DNA from: Methanobacterium sp.
GTDB taxonomy: Archaea > Methanobacteriota > Methanobacteria > Methanobacteriales > Methanobacteriaceae
Direction: 5' to 3'
DNA: 64,000 nt
Assembly (NCBI RefSeq): GCF_038562635.1
Contig: NZ_JBCFBO010000001.1
Span: 2,272,643 to 2,336,642 of the forward strand
Shown: positions 25,407 to 34,323 of the stretch, in pieces
How positions within the stretch are numbered: the stretch's first letter is position 1
Layout of the letters: each line of letters opens with the position of its first letter
Translations under genes and position numbers: made by a program
The notes under the pieces: generated by a model
Told to the model about the DNA's origin: nothing
Databases searched by the model: none
What the model saw: the letters and a program-made list of their open reading frames with translations, nothing else

Positions 25407-25721
25407 TTACTCTAGCCATCCCTTAATATATGGTTCAAAGGGAATTACATCCTCTTTTTTTCTTGGAACAATTGTTGCAACTTTTATAATGCAGTTTTCA
25501 GTATCTACATCAATTGAAAGTGTACCTGGGGTTAAAGTTATGCTATTTGCAAGTATAACCTGAGAAATTGGCCTTTTAAGTTCAGTTTCAATTTCTATTA
25601 TTTCTGGTTCGACTTTACCATTCAACGTTCTTCCTGCTACATCTAAAGTAGCTTTTATAATCTCTATAATAAGTACGATGAAATAAGCAATTGCATAAAA
25701 CATTTTGAATATGATATTCAT
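25407..25721 (-). CDS. ehbA: energy-converting hydrogenase B subunit A (MnhE-like), first gene of the operon
   Basis: 104 aa. One N-terminal membrane segment is followed by the MnhE-type soluble end, with ISQVILANSITLTPGTLSID conserved almost as in MrpE. As the first gene of the ehb operon it lies about 95 bases downstream of the predicted transcription start, leaving room for a regulatory leader. The region before it contains two inverted repeats. Confidence 0.92.
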   Translation of the reverse strand: MNIIFKMFYAIAYFIVLIIEIIKATLDVAGRTLNGKVEPEIIEIETELKRPISQVILANSITLTPGTLSIDVDTENCIIKVATIVPRKKEDVIPFEPYIKGWLE

Positions 25722-25774
25722 GGAGTAACCTCTTTAATATTGCAAACAATGTAATCATTTAATTTTTATGGCTT

Positions 25775-25851
25775 AAGGTGAAATTCGGCCATCACCTTGA
25801 AAATCAACCATTATATCATGTAATTATAATGATAAAACATGATATATAAAG
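25775..25851 (-). promoter_or_regulatory. ehb promoter with two inverted repeats
   Basis: A minus-strand TATA box (GCTTTATATATC) lies at about 25841-25851. A perfect 9-bp inverted repeat, TATATCATG (25812-25820) and CATGATATA (25838-25846), spans from the TATA box to the expected start site and could be an operator. A second repeat, AAGGTGA-N10-TCACCTT (25775-25798), falls in the predicted leader and could be a hairpin or another operator. Which protein binds is unknown. Confidence 0.5.
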
Positions 25852-25933
25852 CTACCTCTTTTATCTTTGGATGACTAGTGTACCCTAATTTATTACTCAA
25901 AAACAGGAACCACTTTAACTTCATGATCTTAAA

Positions 25934-26614
25934 TCAAAATAGGGTACTGTTTGACTTAAAAACATAAATAAACGCTAAAAATACCCATAATATAAATAAA
26001 ATGGTTCCATAATTTTTTTTAAATTTTTTAGATGATAATGGGCTAAATAATCGTATTCCACTGGGAGTGAAAAGATCAAGTAGTATATGACTTAAAGACC
26101 CAATTAATATGGCTAAAAACGCATAAAGCATGTTTAAGTCTGGATTTTTTGTTATAATTATTCCAACAGGCACCGCAATAAAAAAAGGCAGTAAAAATTT
26201 TTTATTTAAAGTTACAGTGCCTAAAATAACAGAAATTACAATTAGACTGATCTTCTCATCTATATTAAACCCGTGAAGTAACGCATAAATTCCAATGATG
26301 GAAAAAGCAAGTAAAAATGACAGAACCAGCACTCCGAATATGGAATGTACAAATCCTCTGTGTTTTGACAAATAGAAGATAAATGCCATTACAATTAATG
26401 AAATTCCTATTAAAAATGGCAGTTTTAAAATATAAAGCGAAAGTGTCAGTAAAACCCCTAATACAGCTAGAAGAATTAGATCATTCTTCCGTATGTGGTG
26501 GTCCATGTCTATCATGGACGCTCCAATTAATGCAAGTGAAAGATAGAAAATATCGTGAACGAATGGTATTGCTATTATTAAGGAGAAAAGGGCATGTTTT
26601 TTGTAAGACGGCAT
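25934..26614 (-). CDS. membrane-bound metal-dependent hydrolase (DUF457/YdjM family)
   Basis: 226 aa from the ATG at 26614 (a GTG at 26623 is more likely part of the GTGATT ribosome binding site). Seven to eight membrane segments. The metal-ligand motifs of the family are present: YKKHALFS near the N-terminus, MIDMDHH, KHRGFVHS and LSHILLDLFTPSGI. Members such as YdjM are membrane hydrolases of unknown substrate, probably phospholipid related. Divergent from ehb and without an obvious partner. Confidence 0.82.
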   Translation of the reverse strand: MPSYKKHALFSLIIAIPFVHDIFYLSLALIGASMIDMDHHIRKNDLILLAVLGVLLTLSLYILKLPFLIGISLIVMAFIFYLSKHRGFVHSIFGVLVLSFLLAFSIIGIYALLHGFNIDEKISLIVISVILGTVTLNKKFLLPFFIAVPVGIIITKNPDLNMLYAFLAILIGSLSHILLDLFTPSGIRLFSPLSSKKFKKNYGTILFILWVFLAFIYVFKSNSTLF

Positions 26615-26664
26615 TTTAATCACTGTAATAGAAAAATAATGGATAATTGATGCTGAAATTAAAT

Positions 26665-27384
26665 CTAAATTATATCAAAATATTTTAAATAGGATATCAT
26701 CTGTAAGTAAGACCGTTCCTGGCTTTTATTGGTTACTAACCCATTTTGTGACACGACTTCACATGTCACGGCTGGGACTCCTTCCAGATTACATTCATCT
26801 TCAAGCGCTCCATTGTACAGGGCGCCGGCTTCTTTATGGCATATTATTTTTGAAGAAGTAGACTCTGTTATGTACTTTGCTATCAAATAACTTTTATAAC
26901 ATGGGCTTTTAGAACAAAAAACACTTTCAACTCCGGGATTGCTCCCTGGTTTGGTGGAATGAAAATCACCTACTGCACTTATTTTAAGGTCTTTAATGGC
27001 ATTTAATATATTATTGGATATAAAACCTCCCTTTGAGGCAGCTCTATTCATATCCACTCCTTTAAATCTCCTTGAATTTTCCATGGTGGCATGGGGCACT
27101 GCAAAAGGTATTATGTAAACTGTTCCATTTAGATCATGGTCTGATAAATCTGTTATAACCCTGGCTGCAGCTGCCTGTGGTGGAAGTTCATTTCCATGTA
27201 TACCTGCAGTTATCATTACTTTTGGAAAACCCTGGCCTATTTTTAAAAGAGGAGTTCCAGATTTTGCGGTATGAACTAAATCACCAAGGATTTCACTTCT
27301 AGGTATATGTTCCATTAAGTGAATATTTTTTTCAACTTCTCCCTTAGTTTCATTAGATATTGTAGTTATATTTTTGATAGCCAT
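26665..27384 (-). CDS. succinylglutamate desuccinylase/aspartoacylase family zinc carboxypeptidase
   Basis: 239 aa. The Zn site is seen as GIHGNELPPQ (HxxE) and VGDFHST (second His), with the MENSRRFKGVDMNR substrate-Arg motif between and VTCEVVS carrying the likely catalytic Glu. M14-type AstE/AspA enzymes remove acyl groups from amino acids or act as amidohydrolases; the substrate here is unknown. The gene is divergent from argG with about 80 bases between, so both promoters share this region, but this alone does not link it to arginine metabolism. Confidence 0.85.
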   Translation of the reverse strand: MAIKNITTISNETKGEVEKNIHLMEHIPRSEILGDLVHTAKSGTPLLKIGQGFPKVMITAGIHGNELPPQAAAARVITDLSDHDLNGTVYIIPFAVPHATMENSRRFKGVDMNRAASKGGFISNNILNAIKDLKISAVGDFHSTKPGSNPGVESVFCSKSPCYKSYLIAKYITESTSSKIICHKEAGALYNGALEDECNLEGVPAVTCEVVSQNGLVTNKSQERSYLQMISYLKYFDII

Positions 27385-27465
27385 ACTTCCACCAAGTTTA
27401 AATTGATAATTGTTTATAGTTATCTTATATTTTTATAGACTCATATAAATAATCAAGGTGAAATA

Positions 27466-28647
27466 ATGAAAAAAGTTGTTCTCGCATTCAGTGGAGGTCT
27501 AGATACATCAGTGTGCATCAAGTTACTTGAAGAAAAATATGACATGGAAGTTGTAACAGCATGCGTAGATGTAGGACAGCCCGAAGATGAAATAGAAAGA
27601 CCAGCGTCAGCTGCAGATAAAATAGGCGTTTCAAAACATTATACCATAGATGCAAAGGATGAATTTGCAGAAGATTTTATATTCAAAGCAATTAAAGCTA
27701 ATGCATTATATGAAGGATACCCATTAAGCACTGCACTTGCAAGGCCGTTAATAGCAATGAAAATCGTAGAACTTGCTAAAAAAGAAGGTGCAGATGCAAT
27801 AGCTCATGGATGCACTGGTAAAGGTAACGACCAGTTTAGATTTGAAGCTATGATAAGATCTAGATCCAATGCAGATATAATTGCTCCAATAAGAGATTTA
27901 AACCTTACACGAACTGAAGAAGTAAAATATGCAAAGGACCATGGTATCCCTCTTGCTTCTGATAAGCTTTACAGTATCGATGAAAACATATGGGGAAGAT
28001 CAATAGAGGGAGATATCCTCGAAGACCCAATGGTTGAAACACCAGAAGAAGCATTCAGCTGGACAAATTCAACTGAAGATGCTCCAGATGAAGCACAGGT
28101 ACTGGAAATTAAATTTGAAAATGGGGTTCCTGTAGCTTTAGATAATGAAGAGATGAATCCTCTGGACATAATTGGAAAATGCAACCAAATTGCAGGTAAG
28201 CATGGTATTGGTAGAATTGATATCATTGAGGACAGAATAATCGGCCTCAAATCAAGGGAAAATTATGAAGTACCTGGGGCAATTTTACTTATTAATGCTC
28301 ACAAAGCATTAGAACAGCTCACACTTACAAGAAGCGAGCTTAAATTTGCTGCATACATTTCTGAAATGTATTCTGAGCTTGTATATGATGGCCTGTGGCA
28401 CGATCCTCTAAGGGAAGACATGGATAGTGCAGTTGATAACATGCAGAGACGGGTAACTGGAACTGTAAGAGTGAAACTCCACAAAGGAAACCTGAGGATA
28501 CTTGGAAGGGAATCTCCTTACAGTATTTACAGTGAAGAAGCTGTTTCATTTGAAGACAAAGGAATAGATCAGCGTGAAATGACTGGAATGGTCAAAAACT
28601 ACGGTATGCAGGCTGCAACCTATAATAAAATATGTAAAAAGGACTGA
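27466..28647 (+). CDS. argG: argininosuccinate synthase
   Basis: 393 aa, the normal length. It joins citrulline and aspartate with ATP in arginine synthesis. The PP-loop AFSGGLDTSVCIK at residues 6-18, AHGCTGKGNDQFRFE, and the citrulline/aspartate binding blocks (SIDENIWGRSIEGD) are all present. AAGGTG precedes the ATG and a TATA box (TTATATTTTTA) lies near 27424-27434. No argH is adjacent. A hairpin terminator starts at its stop codon. Confidence 0.97.
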   Translation: MKKVVLAFSGGLDTSVCIKLLEEKYDMEVVTACVDVGQPEDEIERPASAADKIGVSKHYTIDAKDEFAEDFIFKAIKANALYEGYPLSTALARPLIAMKIVELAKKEGADAIAHGCTGKGNDQFRFEAMIRSRSNADIIAPIRDLNLTRTEEVKYAKDHGIPLASDKLYSIDENIWGRSIEGDILEDPMVETPEEAFSWTNSTEDAPDEAQVLEIKFENGVPVALDNEEMNPLDIIGKCNQIAGKHGIGRIDIIEDRIIGLKSRENYEVPGAILLINAHKALEQLTLTRSELKFAAYISEMYSELVYDGLWHDPLREDMDSAVDNMQRRVTGTVRVKLHKGNLRILGRESPYSIYSEEAVSFEDKGIDQREMTGMVKNYGMQAATYNKICKKD

Positions 28648-28672
28648 TGTCCTTTATTTTTATTTTTTTATT
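28638..28672 (+). terminator. hairpin plus T-run terminator of argG
   Basis: AAAGGAC (28638-28644), loop TGAT, and GTCCTTT (28649-28655) form a stem followed by a T-rich tract with seven T. The TGA stop codon of argG (28645-28647) lies in the loop. Confidence 0.7.
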
Positions 28673-28785
28673 TGCATTTTGAATCTTATACTATTTTAAA
28701 TAAAATTTATCATATTTAAACCTTTTTTAAATATTCATTATCCTATGGATTAATATATGGTTGTTATCTAAAAAATAAAGGCTAT

Positions 28786-29906
28786 TTAATTGAATATTGG
28801 TTTATCGATAAAGAAAGGATCACTTATTTCTTGTTTATATACTTCTAAAGATTCTTTAGATGAATCTATGCTTAGTTTAGAAGTAGTTCCGTCGTCTTCT
28901 TCCCAATTTTCATTCCAGTAACTTACAGCTTTAATTTTTGGATATTTCCCATTTTTTATTGATTCAAGCGCTTCTTTTATCCATTGGGGTTTATCTTTCC
29001 CTTCATTAACTCCAAATTCCAAAACTGCAAGTGGTTTTGTTTTGGATATAGATTCCAGTTGGGGGTATGTGTTATCCATAATTTCGGTGAAATTTTCCCC
29101 TTCTTCACCTGCATACGTAGATCCATATGCACTTACACCAATCCAGTCTATATAGTTATCTCCAGGATAATAAGCGCTGTAATTATTCCATGATTCCGAG
29201 GGATCTGAATATGCATCGACGTGGAAGACCCATGTAACATTGTTTGCCCCTTCTTCTTTGAATATGTCTATTATATGCCTGTATGCATCACGATACTTTT
29301 CAGGTCCATCAGCCAGAGCAGGATCACCGTATTTATCTTTAGTTTTCCCTCCGTTACAAATTCCACTCCAGTAAAACCAGTTGCCGTTCATTTCACATGC
29401 AAAATCAATTATTATGGGTATGTTTGTTTTTTTTACTTCACGAGCGTATTCTCTTAACTGGTTATCGAAATCTCCGTCTATTATTTTCTGGAGACTATAT
29501 TTTGGATCAGGTTTATAAACGGGATTAGAGTCGTCAATTTCATCAAGATTGGTCCTAGGCATCATTCTAAGGTAAGGAACAGCACCTTGATTATGGATAG
29601 TCTCTACAGCCGCTCTGGGGAATGTAATATTACTTTCACCCCAGTTATCTGAAAAAGCTGCCCAAACAATGGATTTATTCGTCAACTTTTCAAAGTTGCT
29701 GATTCTTTGTGAAGTTACATTGTCTTCAGAACCTCCAAAATTAGGGAAGGCACTGTGATAAACACCTTTAGATGGGGGCTGAAGTTTAACCATTTCTTGA
29801 GTTCCTTTGGATTTTTCATTAACACATCCTGATACTGAAAGAGTGAATGAAGATATGGTTATTATCAGAATAATTATTAGAACATTTTTTTTAAGGATAC
29901 AAACAT
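28786..29906 (-). CDS. GH26-like glycoside hydrolase, probably a lipoprotein with a displaced start
   Basis: The catalytic part (ATG at 29793, 335 aa) resembles family 26 glycosidases: FACEMNGNWFYW holds the acid Glu region and PLAVLEFGVNEG the likely nucleophile Glu, with WIGVSAYG between. Upstream of 29793 the frame stays open and encodes KKNVLIIILIITISSFTLSV followed by the lipobox SGC, with Cys at 29824-29826, so the mature protein would be lipid-anchored outside the cell. No standard start codon lies in that frame. An ATG at 29904-29906 would join it only if the A8 tract (T8 at 29885-29892) had nine A. Either a base is missing or expression depends on slippage. Confidence 0.7.
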
Positions 29907-29929
29907 CTCCATTTTTTATATCATTTAAA

Positions 29930-30207
29930 TTACTGTGCTACGGGATAAACTTATGGTTATGTATTTTGAGGATATATTAAAACGCGATTTGAGCAATAAA
30001 ACAGTCTTTTAAATTATTGTTTTGTTATTAAAAAGGTTATAATGTATATTTAACACAATATGTTAATATTGGAGCTTTTATAAAATTTGTAAAATCAAAA
30101 AATTAATTATAATAAAATTCATTTTTAGTAACCATTTTTCCCCAAAAGCAAAAATAAATCCACAAAAACTTTATTAAGTTCTTTAACTAATATAAAGACG
30201 TGATAAA
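29930..30207. other. AT-rich intergenic region with a short inverted repeat
   Basis: No gene or RNA recognised. TTAACA-N5-TGTTAA at about 30050-30066 lies in the promoter region of the next gene and could be a regulator site; this is weak. Confidence 0.3.
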
Positions 30208-30465
30208 ATGTCTATAGAACTTATAGTGCTTGGAATCATAATACTAATTGTTGCATTTGCAGCACTTGGAATTCTGTTTAAAATCGCAGGACTACTGCTT
30301 AAAATACTTGTCCATGTAATACTTGGATGGATAGTTCTGTTCCTGGTAAATATACTTCCGTTTGTCCATATCCCTATAAATATACTGACGGTTCTTATTG
30401 CAGGGTTTGGAGGAATATGGGGAGTTCTGCTTTTAATACTTGCGCAGATATTAGGATTCTTTTAA
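30208..30465 (+). CDS. BofA-like small membrane protein (pro-sigmaK processing inhibitor family)
   Basis: 85 aa, three hydrophobic segments. ILVHVILGWIVLFLVNILPF and IPINILTVLIAGFGGIWGVLLL match the BofA family, in which the Bacillus member inhibits a membrane metalloprotease during sporulation. Methanogens do not sporulate, so the archaeal role is unknown. CGTGAT precedes the ATG and it appears to be a single-gene unit. Confidence 0.75.
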   Translation: MSIELIVLGIIILIVAFAALGILFKIAGLLLKILVHVILGWIVLFLVNILPFVHIPINILTVLIAGFGGIWGVLLLILAQILGFF

Positions 30466-30568
30466 CTAAATTATTCTTTTTTAATCACTAAGAGTTAATT
30501 TCAAAAAATAAAAATAATTTTTAAATATATTGCATGCATTTATCTTATAAAGCTATTACTGCGCCTAT

Positions 30569-32041
30569 TTATCTAAAAGCGTCGTCAATGTACTTCATCA
30601 TGTCAGTTGCAGTAAAATGATATTCATATTTTACTGAAGCCATGTCTCCAGCTCTTCCGTTTATGTAAGCTCCAAGACAGGCAGCTTCAAATGCATCATG
30701 CCCTTTAGCCAGTAGTCCTCCAGTGAGGCCTGCAAGGCAGTCTCCAGTTCCACCAACTGTCATTCCAGGATTTCCAGTTTTATTTAACCTTGTTTTTCCG
30801 CCATTTGAAATGATATCAAGAGCTCCCTTTAGGAGAACCACGCATTTATTTTTATTTGAAACCTTTGAGATAATTTCCATTTTATCGTTAAGTCTTTCTG
30901 GAACATCTAAACCGAAAAGAGCTTTAAATTCTGCAGAATGAGGGGTAACTATTACTTCATTTTCTATTTCATGGAGTATATCATTATATAATAATTTTAA
31001 ACCATCTGCATCTATTACCATCGGTTTTTTAATTTCCCCTAATATTTCGTTTAAAGCAGCAGCTGTTTCTGCATCACGACCCATGCCGCAGCCAATTACA
31101 ACGGAATCTACATTTTTGGAAAGTTCCACTATTTTATCTACATCTTCTTCAACGATGATCTCTTCAGAAAGCGTATGGACGATAAAATCGGGTGAATAGG
31201 ATCTAATTGGGAGAGCTACGCTTTGAGGACATGCTACATGGACTAAATCTACTCCCGATTTGAATGCTGCATGAGCTGCAAGTGTTGGAGCACCTGAATA
31301 ATCTCGACTGCCACCTATAACAAGAACTCTTCCGTTGTTACCTTTATGGGAGGTCATGCCCCTTTTTTTGAGCCTTAATAGGTCTCCTTTACCTAAAAAT
31401 ATTTCAGCTTCTTTTGGAATGCCTATATCATACAGGATAACATTTCCAACATATCTAACGGCAGCTTTTTTAAGCCCTGTTTTTATTTCATGAAATGTAA
31501 GTGTGAAATCAGCTTCTACAGCTTTATCTTGTACATTTCCTGTCAATGGATCTAATCCACTTGGTACATCAACTGCAATTTTGATACCTTCAGATTTGTT
31601 TATTATATCAACTGCACTTGAAACTGGCTCTCTAAGCTTGCCTTTAACTCCAGTTCCAAGCAGTGCATCAACTATAACTGGGGCGGTGACTTTTTTAAGT
31701 GTGGATGAATCTTCAATTCTTTTTACTTTAAGAGAATTTAGGTCTGAATTTATATTCTGGATTGCAGTCCAGTTTTGAAGAGTTTCAGGGGATTTAATTC
31801 TGTCAGAGTGACCTATAAAAAATAATTCTACATTATAACCGTTATTTAGTAAATGCCGTGCAGTAACAAATCCGTCACCACCATTACCTCCAGTACCTGC
31901 AAATATCACAATTTTACATGGATCTAAAATATCAATTATGTGATCAGCTACGGATTTACCTGCATTTTCCATAAGCGCGGGCTTAGAAATGCCTAATTCT
32001 TCTGCGTTACTATCAACAGCCATCATATCCTTTGGAGTCAT
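30569..32041 (-). CDS. nnr: bifunctional NAD(P)HX epimerase/dehydratase
   Basis: 490 aa. The N-terminal 210 residues are the NnrE epimerase domain (FAGTGGNGGDGFVTARHL and DVPSGLDPLTG), and the C-terminal 270 are the ADP-dependent NnrD dehydratase (VIGGSRDYSGAP and GNPGMTVGGTGDCLAGLTGG). Together they repair damaged hydrated NADH and NADPH. Length and domain order are those of the usual archaeal and bacterial fused enzyme. It is divergent from the potassium channel gene. Confidence 0.95.
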   Translation of the reverse strand: MTPKDMMAVDSNAEELGISKPALMENAGKSVADHIIDILDPCKIVIFAGTGGNGGDGFVTARHLLNNGYNVELFFIGHSDRIKSPETLQNWTAIQNINSDLNSLKVKRIEDSSTLKKVTAPVIVDALLGTGVKGKLREPVSSAVDIINKSEGIKIAVDVPSGLDPLTGNVQDKAVEADFTLTFHEIKTGLKKAAVRYVGNVILYDIGIPKEAEIFLGKGDLLRLKKRGMTSHKGNNGRVLVIGGSRDYSGAPTLAAHAAFKSGVDLVHVACPQSVALPIRSYSPDFIVHTLSEEIIVEEDVDKIVELSKNVDSVVIGCGMGRDAETAAALNEILGEIKKPMVIDADGLKLLYNDILHEIENEVIVTPHSAEFKALFGLDVPERLNDKMEIISKVSNKNKCVVLLKGALDIISNGGKTRLNKTGNPGMTVGGTGDCLAGLTGGLLAKGHDAFEAACLGAYINGRAGDMASVKYEYHFTATDMMKYIDDAFR

Positions 32042-32170
32042 ATTATCACGACTTATTTATCTATTAAAAGTTTAATCAAATATCACTAGTTATATAATCT
32101 ATAAAACAAATTATTTAATTATAACCTTAATTTGCTTTGATAGATTAATATTTAGCTGCATGGTGATTTA

Positions 32171-34102
32171 GTGGCCCGAATAAATCTGCTCCCAATTATA
32201 GAATCAGAAAATATGCCTATTATTTCGTATTCTATATTGATTTATGCTTTAGTTGCATTGATGGCGCTGTTTATTTATGGTATAATTGGATCTATGTATA
32301 TAATGCATTTAGATATAATTAATTCATTATATTATACTGTTATAACGATAGCAACTGTTGGTTATGGGGATATTATCCCAATTACTCCTGTTCAAAAACT
32401 TTTTACAATAACGCTGGTTTTAGGAGGAGTTGGTTTAGTTGCTTATGTATTTACTTTAGCATTAACGGTGATTTCAATGGCTGTAGAAGAAGTTACTTCT
32501 GGTTCCAGGCAAAGAAGGAGGATAGCCGCTGCTAAAAATCATTTTATACTTTGTGGATATGGTAGAGTTGGCAGTGCAGTCTTTAAACAGCTTCAAAGAA
32601 GGAACCAGGAAGCAATAATAATTGAGAGAAATAGGAATATTATAGAAAAAGAATTATGGGAAGAACCAGAGGTTCTTGCAATTCCTGGAGATGCAACAGA
32701 TGAGGATATCCTTAAATCTGCAGGGATAAAAAAAGCAAGAGGCATTATAATAGCCACAGGTGAAGATGTTGATAATCTATTCATAACTCTAACTGCAAGG
32801 GAACTGCATCCAGAGATATGGATAGTTGCAAGGGCAAGTAAAAGCGAAAATATCAAAAGACTTTACAGATCTGGAGCAGATAAAGTTATATCGCCTGAAA
32901 CAAGCGGTGGGGAAGATATTTATTTCGCTGCTATCCAGCCGACCCTCATGAAAATTACCATGATGCATGGTGTTTCAAATATCAAAAAAGAAGCCGAAAT
33001 AATACTGAGATATGGGGCTACCCTGGAAAATATAGAATATCATTTACCTGAGTTTAAGGAACCCCTTGCAAGGAAAATTGAGATTTCTAAAATGGACGAA
33101 TTAAACAAGTTTATGGATAGTTTAGAGCGTGATCCCTCAAGAAAAAACTCACTGCAAAGGGTATATGAATCGGTAAGTGGAATTCATTCGCATTGGATTT
33201 CAGGGCAGGACAGGGAAAGTCTGGATAGGATTGTAGAAGAACTTAAAAAAGAAGGTTTACTTTTAGGAGTTAATTTAAACGACGATGAGATAAAAGAAGC
33301 TGCAAGAAAACATGGAAGAATTGTGGAAGTCATCGTAAAACCTGAGATTAAAATTACAGAATCTCATGCTGTTGGTGATATACGCAAAGAAGCTGAAATA
33401 ATCTTAAAACATGGCTGTACAATGGAAGATATCGAATATTATTTGCCAGGATTCCATGAATCACTCCATAGAAACATAGGATTATCTCGAATTGAAGACA
33501 TGGATAACTTTTTAAAAAGTCTAGATGAAGATTCAAAAAAGATGGAATCTTTAGAAAGGTTATATTCTCTTTCAGGTGGGGGAATTCATTCCCATAGAAT
33601 TACAGGGCCTGATACTAAGAGCCTGGCAAATGTTGAAAATGAGTTGAAAGCTAAAGGGTTCTTTTTAGGCGTTAATTTATCTAAAGAAGAAATAGAAACT
33701 AAAATTCAGGAATTTGGTAGGGTTGTAGAACTGCTTCTTCGACATGAAGTAACTAATCTCGATGATAAAAAGATAATAGTAGGGCTTAAAGGCAGAATTT
33801 TAGATTCAAAGCATTATCTTCCTGGAGTTAGGCAAATCGTAACCAGAAACCTGTACGTTAGTTCAGAAGAAGATGTTAAAAACTGTGAAGATGAACTTAA
33901 AAGGCCAGACGCAAGAAGGTCTGTTGAGTCATTATACAAAATATCAAGACAGATACATTCTCATACAGTGGCTGCACCAGACGTCAAGACCATTAAGAAA
34001 ATTGAAAAAGCGCTTGATAATAAAGGCATACTTTTAGGGGTCAATTTACCTGAAGAGAAAATATGGGAAGTTGTTGAAAGTCAACCTGATGATAATGAAT
34101 AA
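32171..34102 (+). CDS. potassium channel with RCK domain and three tandem C-terminal repeats
   Basis: 643 aa from a GTG start with GGTGAT before it. Residues 20-105 form a two-helix pore with the selectivity filter TVGYGD at 62-67; residues 124-250 are a TrkA-N/RCK domain with GYGRVG (129-134) and an acidic strand end at IIIE. After residue 266 come three copies of an unrecognised unit of about 120-130 residues, marked by IHSH at 338, 472 and 595 and LGVNL at 365, 499 and 622. MthK-type channels carry a single TrkA-C domain here, so the repeats replace or extend the ligand sensor. The gene is single and probably gates K+ in response to a small ligand. Confidence 0.88.
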   Translation: MARINLLPIIESENMPIISYSILIYALVALMALFIYGIIGSMYIMHLDIINSLYYTVITIATVGYGDIIPITPVQKLFTITLVLGGVGLVAYVFTLALTVISMAVEEVTSGSRQRRRIAAAKNHFILCGYGRVGSAVFKQLQRRNQEAIIIERNRNIIEKELWEEPEVLAIPGDATDEDILKSAGIKKARGIIIATGEDVDNLFITLTARELHPEIWIVARASKSENIKRLYRSGADKVISPETSGGEDIYFAAIQPTLMKITMMHGVSNIKKEAEIILRYGATLENIEYHLPEFKEPLARKIEISKMDELNKFMDSLERDPSRKNSLQRVYESVSGIHSHWISGQDRESLDRIVEELKKEGLLLGVNLNDDEIKEAARKHGRIVEVIVKPEIKITESHAVGDIRKEAEIILKHGCTMEDIEYYLPGFHESLHRNIGLSRIEDMDNFLKSLDEDSKKMESLERLYSLSGGGIHSHRITGPDTKSLANVENELKAKGFFLGVNLSKEEIETKIQEFGRVVELLLRHEVTNLDDKKIIVGLKGRILDSKHYLPGVRQIVTRNLYVSSEEDVKNCEDELKRPDARRSVESLYKISRQIHSHTVAAPDVKTIKKIEKALDNKGILLGVNLPEEKIWEVVESQPDDNE

Positions 34103-34119
34103 AATCAGTAGGTGAAAAT

Positions 34120-34305
34120 ATGAAGGCAGAATTGCTGAGCAAAAAATGTCCTAAGTGTGGTTGTAAGGATAAACATATTTTGAAGGATTCAGGAACCGTA
34201 GGAATTATTGGCGGGCCTCAACATAAATCATCAACAGGATATAAATCCAAAGAAGGTAAATATAGATGTTCTTCATGCGGCTACATATTTAAGGAAGAAA
34301 ATTAG
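34120..34305 (+). CDS. small zinc-ribbon protein
   Basis: 61 aa. Two CPKCGCK- and CSSCGY-type knuckles separated by about 36 residues make a four-Cys zinc ribbon. The loop between is basic and glycine rich. It follows the channel gene by 17 bases, so it is probably co-transcribed. Function unknown; such ribbons bind nucleic acid or proteins. Confidence 0.75.
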   Translation: MKAELLSKKCPKCGCKDKHILKDSGTVGIIGGPQHKSSTGYKSKEGKYRCSSCGYIFKEEN

Positions 34306-34323
34306 CGTATTTACTATTTTTAT

